Notes: a model not told the origin generated them from the sequence alone. A stretch of DNA of 64,000 bases from Spirosoma sp. (GCF_026391055.1 NZ_JAPLET010000003.1:1-64000); one strand, 5' to 3'; shown: positions 34,039 to 43,367, counted from the first letter of the stretch. Program-made: numbers and translations.

Positions 34039-35061
34039 GTGAAAGACACCAATGTAGAACAGGCTGAAGAGAACAACGCACCTTCTCATTTTCAACCCAG
34101 AAACTCCGTAGATGCTTATGAGCAGCTCATAGAGATCGTCAAAAACAGTAAACATAGTATGGCCAGTCCACAGACTATTTTAGGCTTGCTACGTCCATTC
34201 TTGATTAATCCAGACCGTGACACTGAATATGTCAGTACGATAGTGGGTTTGTTCAGTATATCTGTTTTCTGGGAAGCAATTCGGCATACACCGCTCAGAC
34301 GCCCCATCCTATGGTTCCTGAGCCGGGGAAAGCGAAATGAATCACTGCTAGAAATTCAAGGAAATTTGCTGAATCAGCTTCAAACACTGGAGGAAAACCT
34401 ACGGAAGCGAATAAAACCTGGTAGTATAGATCTACACATCAACCCTGTCCGTTACCTCGAAACACCAGTTGGTTTTGGCATTGATGGCTACCATAAGTAT
34501 CGGTTACAGCTACAAACTTTGGTAGAAGAGACCAACGATGATTTACTACAAACCGTATCGGTAGCCATTGAAATAACGACCCCATCTGCTGGTATAACGA
34601 TAGAACGTATGGTTCCAGAAGCTGGATTCTCTACAATCGGACTCAAAAAGTCAATTAGTAGTCAATCAAGCCATCAAAAAGTAATTGGTGAAAAGCGAAT
34701 TGTGTCTGGTGAAATGGCTAGTGGTATTGTAAAAGGATCAGCAATAAATGAAACCACTTATTCGGAGCAACAAACTCAAGGCTTAGTTTCTGGAAATGAA
34801 CAGTCGAGTTCGCAGGTTGAACAATACCAATTTGCTCGTAAATTCTCCAATAAAGCTATTTGGAAGATTATAGCTGGTGTAGGTCCTACTGATGTTGGTG
34901 GCCTAGAGTACACGATCGAAGTATTAGTACCGATTTCAATAACAGCAATAAGTGTTTCAATAAAAGCAACCATAGAATGGCAAAATTCAGGGACAGTTGG
35001 TACTGAGCTAACTTGTGAAATTAAACTGCCAGCAACTAATTCAGGATCGCAAACGGTTTGA
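34039..35061 (+). CDS. Unknown protein with one membrane-like segment, in the defence block
   Basis: The product has 340 residues, starting at a GTG (34039), 35 bp after the DUF1016 stop. It has a hydrophobic segment (STIVGLFSISVFWEAI, about 75-90), a helical linker with LLEIQGNLLNQLQTLEEN, then a beta-rich domain (YRLQLQTLVEE, VSVAIEITTPSAGITIERM, EVLVPISITAISVSI) broken by a Ser/Gln-rich low-complexity part (SSQSSHQKV, SEQQTQGLVSGNEQSSSQVE). The close spacing suggests co-transcription with the nuclease. I recognise no family. A membrane-linked effector or sensor is only a guess. Confidence 0.6.
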   Translation: MKDTNVEQAEENNAPSHFQPRNSVDAYEQLIEIVKNSKHSMASPQTILGLLRPFLINPDRDTEYVSTIVGLFSISVFWEAIRHTPLRRPILWFLSRGKRNESLLEIQGNLLNQLQTLEENLRKRIKPGSIDLHINPVRYLETPVGFGIDGYHKYRLQLQTLVEETNDDLLQTVSVAIEITTPSAGITIERMVPEAGFSTIGLKKSISSQSSHQKVIGEKRIVSGEMASGIVKGSAINETTYSEQQTQGLVSGNEQSSSQVEQYQFARKFSNKAIWKIIAGVGPTDVGGLEYTIEVLVPISITAISVSIKATIEWQNSGTVGTELTCEIKLPATNSGSQTV

Positions 35062-35117
35062 TGTTCACTTATACCCCCTTTATGTTACTGGTAAGTATTG
35101 CCAGCACACTAAACTCG

Positions 35118-35963
35118 TCAAGGTTCATCAAACAAATCTAACTGGGCCTGATCACTCGTTGGCGTTAGTAAACCGAACGTTTCCTGGCTTTCTAACTCGG
35201 GCCGTGGCCGAGCGTAAAGCCATTTAGGCCCTGATGTACTCTTGAGCGAAAACCGGTTCAGATAATTCTCAATCTCTTTATTCTGCTGCGGATGTACCCG
35301 ATTTATTTCTGTCATGTTGACAAAAATAACGTTCTGTTTACTTTGGGTAATATTACCAACCCGATCACGGATATGGTGAAGCAAATGCTCTGAAGCATTG
35401 TCATACTCACCAGTTGGTAACAGGAATTTGTAACTAATGTACAAATAGGCATAACCCCGTTGGTAGGTTGAAACGGCCAACTCATATTGAGCTGATTGTT
35501 GCTGAACCTGCTGCCAGGCTTCTATCTCCTGTTGGGCATCATATATTTTGCGACGAGATTCAGCCTGGGCCAGTGGCGGTAAGTGGTCTATCTTATTCTG
35601 TAGCTGGTTAATTGATAATGACAAGCCATTAAGATAGTCATTAATATGTTCATCGCGTTCTTCTTCGGTGAGGTCATGAGGCTTTTTGAGCCAATATTTA
35701 TGCTTACTAAAGAAACTCATGCGTACAGCTGGTCGGCCATAGTTGATCAGTTTCACGGTTTTGCATCCAAAGTCCCGCCAAGTGGCGAACTCGGCCATGT
35801 ATTTACTGTCGACAAAGTGAATGTCCCCACATTCCTGCCAATTACCCTCTATGTCCCATTCATCTCTGTTGGGCTTCAGCTTTGGAACTTTAGTAATTTG
35901 CTCGGATAAGCCTGTGAGTAGGTACTGGTACTCTTTATCGGTGAATTTTGTCTTTTTCTTCAT
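35118..35963 (-). CDS. Unknown protein in the defence block
   Basis: The product has 281 residues, soluble, with no signal. It begins MKKKTKFTDKEYQYLLTGL and contains HFVDSKYMAEFATWRDFGCK, RPAVRMSFFSKHKYWLKKP, a helical coiled-coil-like middle (INQLQNKIDHLPPLAQAESR) and a C-terminus ending QLDLFDEP, which resembles short acidic tails that bind the sliding clamp (QLxLF). It is convergent with 34039-35061. The possible clamp-binding motif (QLDLF) hints at a DNA-replication or repair link, but this is weak. No family was recognised. Confidence 0.6.
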   Translation of the reverse strand: MKKKTKFTDKEYQYLLTGLSEQITKVPKLKPNRDEWDIEGNWQECGDIHFVDSKYMAEFATWRDFGCKTVKLINYGRPAVRMSFFSKHKYWLKKPHDLTEEERDEHINDYLNGLSLSINQLQNKIDHLPPLAQAESRRKIYDAQQEIEAWQQVQQQSAQYELAVSTYQRGYAYLYISYKFLLPTGEYDNASEHLLHHIRDRVGNITQSKQNVIFVNMTEINRVHPQQNKEIENYLNRFSLKSTSGPKWLYARPRPELESQETFGLLTPTSDQAQLDLFDEP

Positions 35964-36243
35964 AGTGGGTGAGCAGTCGTTTTAGTATAAAGGTAAACGA
36001 TTCTTTATTTTACCCTGAGAGTAAAACTAATTTTAAGGGAATACTTTTTCAATTTTTGATTTAAAAATTTGATCCCAAACTCATGAGCATACCTTCTACC
36101 TCAATACCCCTTTTGATCAATTACAACTTGTTTTTTTTTAATTGTTCTGAAATTGAAAACTTGATTATTTGATACTTGTAGGCCCTTTTTTATATAGTTA
36201 GCTCTCTATGGGACAACTAGTTGCGATGATTTTGATTAGCACA
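35964..36243. other. A+T-rich origin flank
   Basis: The stretch is strongly A+T-rich (for example around 36001-36070 and 36120-36170) and contains no gene. It could be the unwinding region next to the iterons, and it includes the promoter of the minus-strand gene at 35118-35963. Confidence 0.45.
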
Positions 36244-36410
36244 AAGCAAGATAGAAGTAGGTTTAGGCAAGATAGAGGTCGGTTTAGGCAAGATGAAAGT
36301 AGGTTTAAGCAAGATGAAAGTAGGTTCAGGCAAGACAGAAGTATCCACAATTGACCTCTTAAGCAAGATGGGAGTAGGTTTGAGCAAGATAGAAGTAGGT
36401 TTAAAGCAAG
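36244..36410 (+). repeat. Iteron array of the replication origin (seven 21-bp units plus a half)
   Basis: Units start at 36244, 36265, 36286, 36307, 36328, 36361 and 36382, with an AAAGCAAG half-unit at 36403. The consensus is AAGCAAGATAGAAGTAGGTT plus T. Units 1-5 are directly head to tail and a 12-bp gap precedes units 6-7, so spacing stays near whole helical turns (21 and 33 bp). The end of unit 5 departs from the consensus and reads GTATCCACA (36341-36349), one base from the DnaA box TTATCCACA. This is the classic layout of a Rep_3-type origin. Confidence 0.92.
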
Positions 36411-36580
36411 AAAGATATACAGTCATGATGCTTTAAATGTGGATTCTAATTAATTATATACTTGCCATTTTTAGTACCTGATAACAATATGTGTAGCATA
36501 TTATTCGTTAAATTTCGACAAGTGCAGCTGGCAAAACCAACTAAACGCAAAATCTTAATAATCAGACATATAGATAAATA

Positions 36581-36644
36581 AAGCAATATAAAAGTAGGTT
36601 TACGCGGTACCGTAAAGCAAGATAGGTGCTTTACATATTGCTTT
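36581..36644. promoter_or_regulatory. Rep operator: one iteron plus inverted half-iterons
   Basis: An iteron variant AAGCAATATAAAAGTAGGTT lies at 36581-36600. It is followed by the palindrome CGGTACCG (36605-36612) and an inverted half-site pair, AAAGCAA (36614-36620) and TTGCTTT (36638-36644), just before the rep start. Inverted half-iterons in the rep promoter normally bind Rep dimers and repress rep transcription. Confidence 0.75.
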
Positions 36645-36690
36645 GGTAGTGATTATTCATATTTTTGAGCTAGACTTACCAAGGAATAAC

Positions 36691-37662
36691 ATGGGAGAAC
36701 TCGTCCATATTCAAGAGCCGCTCCGGCTATTATTGTCTCGAAATAATTTCGATTTACTAGAAAGACGAGTGTATTGGCTGATACTCAGACACATTAAGCA
36801 GCTCCAGATCTTGAGACCCGCTGAGGTGGAAACCCTACCAAGTGAATTTCCGGCATTCAAGATTCCCATCACTGATTTACAGCTGCCTAATTCGTCTTCT
36901 GAGGTAAATTACTCGACTTACAAGCGGGTTGCCCAGCGACTTACATCCCGGCAGCTGTACCTTGATTCTCCCGCGCAGCATGAGTTTACTTCAGTAGTCG
37001 TTTTCCCGATGGCTCGCTACAGCAGGGGTGTACTAACGGTCGAGGTTAATAAGCACTTAGTGCCTTATATGATCGATCTGAGTAAGGGGTATACTAAGCT
37101 CCAGCTTCAGGCGGCTTTGTCTCTCAATAGCCAGTATGCTCAGAATCTATATACCAGGCTCTGTAAGTTCCTGGACACGGGTATTTGGCGGGTTAGCGTT
37201 ACAGATCTAAAAGAAATTCTTGACGCCCAACAGTACGTTCGCTGGTCCAACTTCAAGCAGACCGTACTGGCTCGGGCGATGGAAGAAATCAACCAGAAGA
37301 CGGATATCGAAGTTTTTGTTACCGAAAAGAGAGAAGGCCGCTTTATCACCACGCTGATCTTTACGATAAAGAGGCAGTCTCGTAAAGACAACAAAGCGTT
37401 TGATGCCTTCAATGAGGAAATGGACATGGTGTATGCTCAACCGACTGAAGAACTTCAGAGTAAAGCGTCCCAAGTTCTGTTACAACATTACCGATTTACC
37501 AGTGCCCAGATACGTGAAATCATTAGTAATGAGAATCTGCTACAAGAATTTATTCGGCTCGACGTGTTGATCCAGAAGGGGTTCATTGATGTAAAGACGA
37601 ATCCAACCAGGTACATCGCCGGCATCTTATTTAAAAAACCGAAAGCTTCGGCTACCAAGTGA
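36691..37662 (+). CDS. Plasmid replication initiator, Rep_3 superfamily
   Basis: The product has 323 residues. The Met at 36691 follows AAGGA and is preferred over the TTG at 36643. It contains two winged-helix regions: LLLSRNNFDLLERRVYWLIL with IPITDLQLPNSSSEVNYSTYKRVAQRL, and LQAALSLNSQYAQNLYTRLC with VSVTDLKEILDAQQYVRWSN, FKQTVLARAMEEINQ and TLIFTIKR. This is the RepB/RepE-type plan in which monomers bind direct iterons to open the origin and dimers repress their own gene. The neighbouring iterons and half-iteron operator fit this. No ParA/ParB pair follows. Confidence 0.92.
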   Translation: MGELVHIQEPLRLLLSRNNFDLLERRVYWLILRHIKQLQILRPAEVETLPSEFPAFKIPITDLQLPNSSSEVNYSTYKRVAQRLTSRQLYLDSPAQHEFTSVVVFPMARYSRGVLTVEVNKHLVPYMIDLSKGYTKLQLQAALSLNSQYAQNLYTRLCKFLDTGIWRVSVTDLKEILDAQQYVRWSNFKQTVLARAMEEINQKTDIEVFVTEKREGRFITTLIFTIKRQSRKDNKAFDAFNEEMDMVYAQPTEELQSKASQVLLQHYRFTSAQIREIISNENLLQEFIRLDVLIQKGFIDVKTNPTRYIAGILFKKPKASATK

Positions 37663-37689
37663 GTTAAGTGAATTTAGCACTCAACGATT

Positions 37690-38181
37690 ATGATACGATT
37701 GACACTACCAAGAGCCAGCACGCTGATGTGTTTGCTTCTAATAGCCGGTTGTTCAAAAGAGAATGCCGGGCCAGCAATCGACTCTGCACAGATAGTCGGT
37801 AGCTGGCAGATTACCACAATTACGGCTGATCCTGCGGTTACCTCTCCTACCTATGGGACAACCACAGATGTTCTCCAGCTATATCAGCAAAACATTGGCA
37901 AAGATTGTGTCGGGCCGACTCGGTATAAATTTGCAGCTGACGGCGCCTTACAGCTTACAACCTCAGCCGATTGCCAGAACAGGTTAAACAGCCTTTTCGG
38001 GTTTACCTCAGCGAACTGGCGTACAACCGGTCGGCAACTACGCGTAGAGGGTAATTACGATGCGCTGTCCTACACCGTGACGGAACAAAGTCCTCAGACT
38101 ATGGTGTGGCAACGAACGGAGTACAACTCCCCCTTTGACGGAAAAACTCATTTGTATACGATCAAGTTGTTAAAGCGGTAA
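37690..38181 (+). CDS. Lipocalin-like lipoprotein
   Basis: The product has 163 residues. A signal peptide with lipobox LIAGCSK (Cys about 21) is followed by a small beta-barrel-like domain: IVGSWQITTITADPAV, CVGPTRYKFAADGALQLTT, SANWRTTGRQLRVEG, MVWQRTEY. The 'GSW.I......F..DG.......W...G..L' pattern is that of the lipocalin-like domain proteins of Bacteroidota. Two Cys in the mature part (KDC and ADC) may form a disulfide. It starts 28 bp after rep, but being a lipoprotein it is probably cargo. Confidence 0.75.
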   Translation: MIRLTLPRASTLMCLLLIAGCSKENAGPAIDSAQIVGSWQITTITADPAVTSPTYGTTTDVLQLYQQNIGKDCVGPTRYKFAADGALQLTTSADCQNRLNSLFGFTSANWRTTGRQLRVEGNYDALSYTVTEQSPQTMVWQRTEYNSPFDGKTHLYTIKLLKR

Positions 38182-38306
38182 GTTGGGTAGTCACAAGACA
38201 CTCGAACAAAATCAGTCTATTTCACCGTCTTATAAATTATAGTTTGCGAGATTTGGTGAATAACCAAGATTTCACCAATTTTAAGTTCCAAGTAGATTCT
38301 CTCTTT

Positions 38307-39521
38307 ATGGCTGATACATCCATCTCGCTACAGCATTCCCAAAACCAGAGAAGCAACCAGACCCTCGGCAAGACAATCACCCGATATACCGTTAGTCAAC
38401 TGATTCGTTATTTTGCGGCCGACCTGCCCAAAGCAAGCAATTATCCCCGACATGCCAGGGCTTATGTAGCGTTTTGTCTTAAGCAAGGTTTTGGAATAGA
38501 TGGATTAAGCTTTACCCGATTTACCACAGAGTTACCCCCTAACCGGGTATCGCCGATCCGTAAATTTTTACTATTCTATCAGACCATTGGTAGTCCAGCG
38601 GTCGTAGCCGACCCAAAGACCACTAAAATACCGCCAGCCGCTAATGAACTGATCTTGCGATTTATTCGCGAAGCAAAAAATTTGCGGGGTGACCGCTCCA
38701 AGGAAACCTACACCAAAGCACTAAATGCCTTCTTCATTTATGTTGATCAGCAGCTTGCGCAGGGTCAACCGGCCTCATTCAGTGGATTGACAGTTTCTGA
38801 TTTTGTGCAGCAGCTGAAAGATAACCAATACTCTGCGTTTACCATAAACCTATATCTGTCGGCCATTAAGCAGTTAGCAGCCTGGTGTATCCGAAAACGC
38901 GAGGATATCAAGTTGGTCGAAGATCAACTCAATGCATTGCGAGACATTGGAGACGTAAGGGGATTGGCTATCGAGCGAACCTTTTATAAAGACAGTTTGG
39001 AATCCCAGGAACGGCAACAGGTCTTAGGAGATATTGAGACGGCACGGGATAGATCTGTGCTTGTTTTATTGGGACTGGAGGGGTTACGAACCGTTGAAGT
39101 AACCCGGCTAAAGTTGGGTGATTTAGACTTCGAAAAGCATCAGTTACTGGTGCTGGGAAAAGGGAAAAGCACAAAAAAAGCCATTAAATTTTTCGCCGGA
39201 TGTCGTACGGTTATACAAACTTATCTGGAAGAAACAGGCCGGTGGCCCCTTCCCTACGGCCAACGTGGGGAGTATCTATTTGATAATCTAAAGACGTATC
39301 AAATACGATATATAGTCGATAAGCAATTGAAAAAACATGGCCTGAAACGAACAGGTATGTCTGCCCACAGTTTACGGCATACGGTAGGCCAACTCTTACT
39401 AGAAGAAGGTGTTAGTTTAGAACATGTGCAGCAGCATCTGCGCCATGAAACAATGGAAACTACCCAGTTTTATACCAAGAAAAAGACCCGAAAAACGTAT
39501 TTCCAGCAGATGCCCGATTGA
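38307..39521 (+). CDS. Tyrosine recombinase (XerC/D-type integrase)
   Basis: The product has about 404 residues from the Met at 38307; TTG and GTG starts up to 38244 are possible. An N-terminal SAM-like domain (TVSDFVQQLKDNQYSAFTIN) is followed by the catalytic domain with all expected residues: first Arg in LEGLRTVEVTRLKLGDLD, Lys in VLGKGKSTKK, HSLRH (His and Arg, about 353), HLRHE (about 377) and the Tyr in TTQFYTKKK (about 388). It may resolve plasmid multimers or insert cassettes. It lies 645 bp beyond rep on the same strand, which favours multimer resolution. No attachment site was identified. Confidence 0.9.
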   Translation: MADTSISLQHSQNQRSNQTLGKTITRYTVSQLIRYFAADLPKASNYPRHARAYVAFCLKQGFGIDGLSFTRFTTELPPNRVSPIRKFLLFYQTIGSPAVVADPKTTKIPPAANELILRFIREAKNLRGDRSKETYTKALNAFFIYVDQQLAQGQPASFSGLTVSDFVQQLKDNQYSAFTINLYLSAIKQLAAWCIRKREDIKLVEDQLNALRDIGDVRGLAIERTFYKDSLESQERQQVLGDIETARDRSVLVLLGLEGLRTVEVTRLKLGDLDFEKHQLLVLGKGKSTKKAIKFFAGCRTVIQTYLEETGRWPLPYGQRGEYLFDNLKTYQIRYIVDKQLKKHGLKRTGMSAHSLRHTVGQLLLEEGVSLEHVQQHLRHETMETTQFYTKKKTRKTYFQQMPD

Positions 39522-39620
39522 TCTGATAATCAAGACAGAAAAATGATAACGTTGTACCCTACATCGTTCCCTTCACAGTTGCCCAATATCGAGGTTTAAC
39601 TAAAGAGGACGGTAGCGTAA

Positions 39621-39878
39621 CTACCCTGGTAGGTCTAACCAGTGGTTTAGTGTTTCGCTGACATCAGGATGTTCAGCAGCCTGAAAACTTAACTCCAGAT
39701 CTAAAAGTCGCAGTGCCTGCTCAAAAATTAGTTTCTGCGCAATGGTCGGCACAAAATTGGGCTCGGCCAGATCACACGATAATTGATGCAAAGAGTCTAC
39801 TCTAAATAAATAGGTTGATCCAGATAACATACTTTTCACAGCAAGGGTAGCTCGATTTTCAACATTCTTATACGGCAC
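39621..39878 (-). CDS. Small hypothetical protein
   Basis: The product has 85 residues, mostly helical (TIAQKLIFEQALRLLDLELS, QAAEHPDVSETLNHWLDLPG), no signal and no membrane segment. It is convergent with the integrase gene. The composition is protein-like and its upstream region is A+T-rich (39880-39930), as for a promoter. No family was recognised; a small regulator is a guess. Confidence 0.45.
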   Translation of the reverse strand: MPYKNVENRATLAVKSMLSGSTYLFRVDSLHQLSCDLAEPNFVPTIAQKLIFEQALRLLDLELSFQAAEHPDVSETLNHWLDLPG

Positions 39879-40084
39879 ATTTGCTACAATTGCATCACAA
39901 GTTTACAAACAAATAAATTTATTTATCGGCTACCGGGCTAATCCGGCCGGATTTGAGGACAAACAGGGTATTTGTCAGGACAAACCCGTATTACCTATTC
40001 CCCGGTTGACAAAAGGACCACTGCGAAACGAATCAATTACTCTACTTGTTTTGTATATCTAATTGTTCAATCGAGTAATTCATT

Positions 40085-41155
40085 GTGAAGTCAGATCATT
40101 TTGCATTCTTAGGACAGAATATCCTGTTCCAACGTGACTCTTTATCCCTGTGTGTATCAACTAACGCTGACCCACAGGCTGCTGCGCTACTTCAACAGAC
40201 GACCTACGGCACCGAAGGTATTCGCTACCGTCAACTGGGTCAGGAAATTAAGCTAAAGCAACTCCACCAGCCTAATTTCTTTCATCTTTACGACCAGACA
40301 GAGTTAATAGGATTATATTGCCTGGACCAGCGGCCAATTGATTTCCCGTGTGCCACGGTCAATAGCTATTACGGTCGTTACCTGGCCGTGCGTGACGATG
40401 CTCAAGGCAACGGATACGGACAACTACTTAAAACGACTGCGGTTAATTACATCAGCCAAAACGTTTCAGGTCCTCTCCTATTTTACTCATACATCGAAAG
40501 TAAGAATACTCGCTCCATAGCGGCTTCGCTTCGGGAAAATTTTGCGTCGGTGGCTCGACTTAAAACATTCATGTTCAGGCGATTCTCCCCCCATATCGAT
40601 GAGCGTTTTAACGTGGTTTCAGTGGCGGATGCCGACAGCATTCTGAATGCAATCCGAAGGCAATATGCAACCTACGGTTTCAGAAATTTTTTGAACATTA
40701 ATTACCGAAACCACTACTTTACCCTAAAAGAAAATGGCCGCATCGTGGCTGGGATTCAGGCCAATCCAATCGTGTGGAAACTGATCCATATCCCTGGTAA
40801 GCTGGGGCCATTTATCCGGTATATAGCCCCCTTTGTGCCAGGCCTCCGGCGGTTCTTCAACCCGTCGAGGCAGTCGTTTGTGGCTCTGGAAGGTGTTTTT
40901 TTTGAGGACGGACGAACAGATCTGTTACCCATTTTGCTGGAAAGTGTATTGTCCCATTTCAATGTCCATACCGCTATGTGGCAGATTGACGAAAAAGATC
41001 CACTGATTAACCAACTGAACAGCCGACAGATGGGCCGTCTCAGCCAGTTTCAGCCAGGGGTTACAACGCATGTTATGGTTAAAGCCGTTGACCTGCCTTC
41101 AAGCATTGACTTAGGCAGATCGCCAGCTTACGTTTCTAGTTTTGACTATTCATAA
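40085..41155 (+). CDS. GNAT-family N-acetyltransferase
   Basis: The product has 356 residues, starting at GTG 40085. A GNAT domain covers about residues 20-170: ELIGLYCLDQRPIDFP, YYGRYLAVRDDAQGNGYGQL (Q-x-x-G-x-G/A acetyl-CoA loop as QGNGYG), then LLFYSYIESKNTRSIAASLR. A second half of about 180 residues (IVAGIQANPIVWKLIHIPGK, ALEGVFFEDGRTDLLPILLE) looks like a degenerate second GNAT copy, which would make a tandem enzyme. The substrate is unknown. The gene precedes the LytS/LytTR pair by 75 bp and may be co-transcribed with it. Confidence 0.75.
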   Translation: MKSDHFAFLGQNILFQRDSLSLCVSTNADPQAAALLQQTTYGTEGIRYRQLGQEIKLKQLHQPNFFHLYDQTELIGLYCLDQRPIDFPCATVNSYYGRYLAVRDDAQGNGYGQLLKTTAVNYISQNVSGPLLFYSYIESKNTRSIAASLRENFASVARLKTFMFRRFSPHIDERFNVVSVADADSILNAIRRQYATYGFRNFLNINYRNHYFTLKENGRIVAGIQANPIVWKLIHIPGKLGPFIRYIAPFVPGLRRFFNPSRQSFVALEGVFFEDGRTDLLPILLESVLSHFNVHTAMWQIDEKDPLINQLNSRQMGRLSQFQPGVTTHVMVKAVDLPSSIDLGRSPAYVSSFDYS

Positions 41156-41229
41156 ACCACGCCGATTTCGCCAAGCACTCATTACCCATTACCTCCTCCA
41201 ACTAAATAATAGCGGCTGGCCGCTGTCCA

Positions 41230-42639
41230 ATGAATCAAGCCGAAACGCAGTTAAAACAGTTACTTGAACGCTCCCAACAACAGCTATCCCAGCCCTTTTC
41301 TAATGTACAGCGTCGATTACTATATGTGATTAACATCACCTACCTGACATTGACACCTGTCTTTCTGGTCGGCGAAAAAATGGCCACCGGCTTCTATGTT
41401 CCTGACAACCGACTTTGGTTCGTTTATGGGTTTGTTTGGTTTGCCAACTTGATTTCGGGAGTTTATGCCTTCGTCTCGTTGACGGGAAATCAGATCACTT
41501 TTTTTGGTAAACGGATAGACACCTCAAAACTTAAGCGCGGCTCTCAAGCTGAGAAGGTTTTACGCTGGATAAGTGTTGTGTCGGTCATGTTCATGAGTTT
41601 AGCCAATATGACCGGTGTTGGCAACCCCTCTACGGATTCGCTGTTGACCGATTTTGCCCTGGCTCATTCGCTTATTGTTTTGGCAGCCATGCTACTGGGT
41701 CGAACCGTCATGCTGATTTGGTCGGGCGTTGTCATTGTAATTTTGGCTTATGTGACGTTTGGGCAATTGAGTTATTCGTATCAGTTCAACTATCTGACCC
41801 CAGCCGAGTCGACGCGTTATGAGAAGGCCTTAACCAGGCAACAGGCGTGGGCGTTAGATCGGCAAGCCGTTTTAAAGGCGAACCGTCTTAATCCACCACA
41901 GGCATCGCGCTATTTCAACACCTGGTTTATTTTTATCGTGGTTGCCACAGCTACAGCCTATTTTTTTGCGGGCATTGCTCTTGACCTTTTCAAGGTAATT
42001 CCTGAAGTAACAGATGATATAAAAGGCGCCATCGAAGCCACTAAAGAGGCCGAAGAACGACGTCTGTTGCAACAGCAGGAAACGCTTAGCGCTGAATTAA
42101 AGGCGCTGAAAGCACAAGTAAATCCACACTTCCTCTATAATACCTTAAATTATTTTTATATCCGGTCACAGGAGGTGGACCCTGAACTGGCTGAATCTAT
42201 TATCAAACTGTCAGCCATCATGCGGTATAGCATGCGGGAGGATTTTAACACAGCCCGGCTTTTTGAGGAAATTGATTATATGAAGCAGTTTATCAGCCTG
42301 CACCAGGTTCGCTATTCACTCTGTATAAAATTTGATGTTACAGGTGATATTGAGCAACTGAATATTCTTCCTTTTCTGTTTATTGGCCTGTTAGAGAACG
42401 CCTTTAAGCATGGCAATATGACTGATCCGAGCTATCCCCTGGTTATTGATATCCAGGCAAATGAGGATCGAATAGCGTTTTTTACAACTAACTTAAAAAA
42501 TAAGAAGAAGCGGATCGAGAGTAATCATATCGGTCTCACAAATACGCGTCGTCGGCTTGAGCGTGCGTATGAGAACTATACATTCGAGATCAATGAGACG
42601 GAAGACACCTTCTCCTGTAACCTAACTATTTATAGCTAA
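41230..42639 (+). CDS. LytS-type membrane sensor histidine kinase
   Basis: The product has 469 residues. The N-terminal 260 residues contain about six membrane helices (LLYVINITYLTLTPVFLVGE, LWFVYGFVWFANLISGVYAF, SLIVLAAMLLGRTVMLIWSG, TWFIFIVVATATAYFFAGIA). A short coiled coil follows, then the His_kinase core with LKAQVNPHFLYNTLNYFYIR (phospho-accepting His, about 299) and the ATP-binding N box LLENAFKHGN. The C-terminal HATPase is short but ends in GLTNTRRRLERAYEN. It would phosphorylate the LytTR regulator whose ATG overlaps its stop codon (TAATG). The signal is unknown. Confidence 0.92.
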   Translation: MNQAETQLKQLLERSQQQLSQPFSNVQRRLLYVINITYLTLTPVFLVGEKMATGFYVPDNRLWFVYGFVWFANLISGVYAFVSLTGNQITFFGKRIDTSKLKRGSQAEKVLRWISVVSVMFMSLANMTGVGNPSTDSLLTDFALAHSLIVLAAMLLGRTVMLIWSGVVIVILAYVTFGQLSYSYQFNYLTPAESTRYEKALTRQQAWALDRQAVLKANRLNPPQASRYFNTWFIFIVVATATAYFFAGIALDLFKVIPEVTDDIKGAIEATKEAEERRLLQQQETLSAELKALKAQVNPHFLYNTLNYFYIRSQEVDPELAESIIKLSAIMRYSMREDFNTARLFEEIDYMKQFISLHQVRYSLCIKFDVTGDIEQLNILPFLFIGLLENAFKHGNMTDPSYPLVIDIQANEDRIAFFTTNLKNKKKRIESNHIGLTNTRRRLERAYENYTFEINETEDTFSCNLTIYS

Positions 42640-43367
42640 TGGCTTTAACGTGTTTAATCCTCGATGATGAGGAAATTTGTGTGAATCAGTTACGCAAATA
42701 CATTGAAAAAGTGCCTACATTAATCTTAAAGGCTTATTTCACCAATCCAAACGAAGCCCTTCTATATCTGGAGCATGAAAAAGTGGATGTCATTTTCCTG
42801 GATATGGAAATGCCCAATTTTGCGCTCGATGGCCTGGATGTAATCCGAATACTGGGTGACTCCCAGAACTATATATTTACCACAGCATATCCTAAGTACG
42901 CGTCTCCGAGTTACGAGTATAATGCCGTCGATTTCCTTGAAAAGCCTATTCGGTTCGAACGGTTCACAATGGCCATTCACCGAGTGAAACAGATGCTGAG
43001 TATTCAGACAAAAGGCGATACAAAAGCAACAGACAAATATACGTTTGTACGGGTTGACGGAAATTTCCAGCGGGTTGATTTTAATGATTTATGCTGGGTT
43101 GAGAGCGAGCGGAATGGTATCTGGTTCTGTACCGAAACAAACCGGTATTACAGCGCTTTGCCAATAAGTGACATTGAAGCCCGCCTTCCTAAAAATCAGT
43201 TTATCCGAGTTCACAAATCATTCATTATTCCCATCAGCAAAGCAGAGGTGATTAACAGAGAAACGATCAGTATTCGTAGACAAGGAAAGCTCCAGGAAAT
43301 ACCGATTGGCGACACGTACCGAAAAGAGTTTATCACCTCGATTGAAAATAAGGTGATAAAGAGATAA
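42639..43367 (+). CDS. LytTR-family response regulator
   Basis: The product has 242 residues. A receiver domain (LILDDEEICVNQLRKYIEK, VIFLDMEMPNF with Asp about 54, FTTAYPKYASPSYEYNAVDF, LEKPIRF) is joined to a LytTR DNA-binding domain (YTFVRVDGNFQRVDFNDL, LPISDIEARLPKNQFIRVHK, SFIIPISKAEVINRE). It is translationally coupled to the LytS-type kinase through a TAATG overlap, so the two form a complete two-component system. Targets are usually paired direct repeats near promoters and cannot be identified here; the GNAT gene upstream is a candidate. Confidence 0.93.
   Translation: MALTCLILDDEEICVNQLRKYIEKVPTLILKAYFTNPNEALLYLEHEKVDVIFLDMEMPNFALDGLDVIRILGDSQNYIFTTAYPKYASPSYEYNAVDFLEKPIRFERFTMAIHRVKQMLSIQTKGDTKATDKYTFVRVDGNFQRVDFNDLCWVESERNGIWFCTETNRYYSALPISDIEARLPKNQFIRVHKSFIIPISKAEVINRETISIRRQGKLQEIPIGDTYRKEFITSIENKVIKR

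Noticed and set aside
36244-36410. CRISPR array at the 21-bp repeats
   Set aside because: The units are directly head to tail with no unique spacers, there are no cas genes, and a Rep_3 gene follows. They are iterons.
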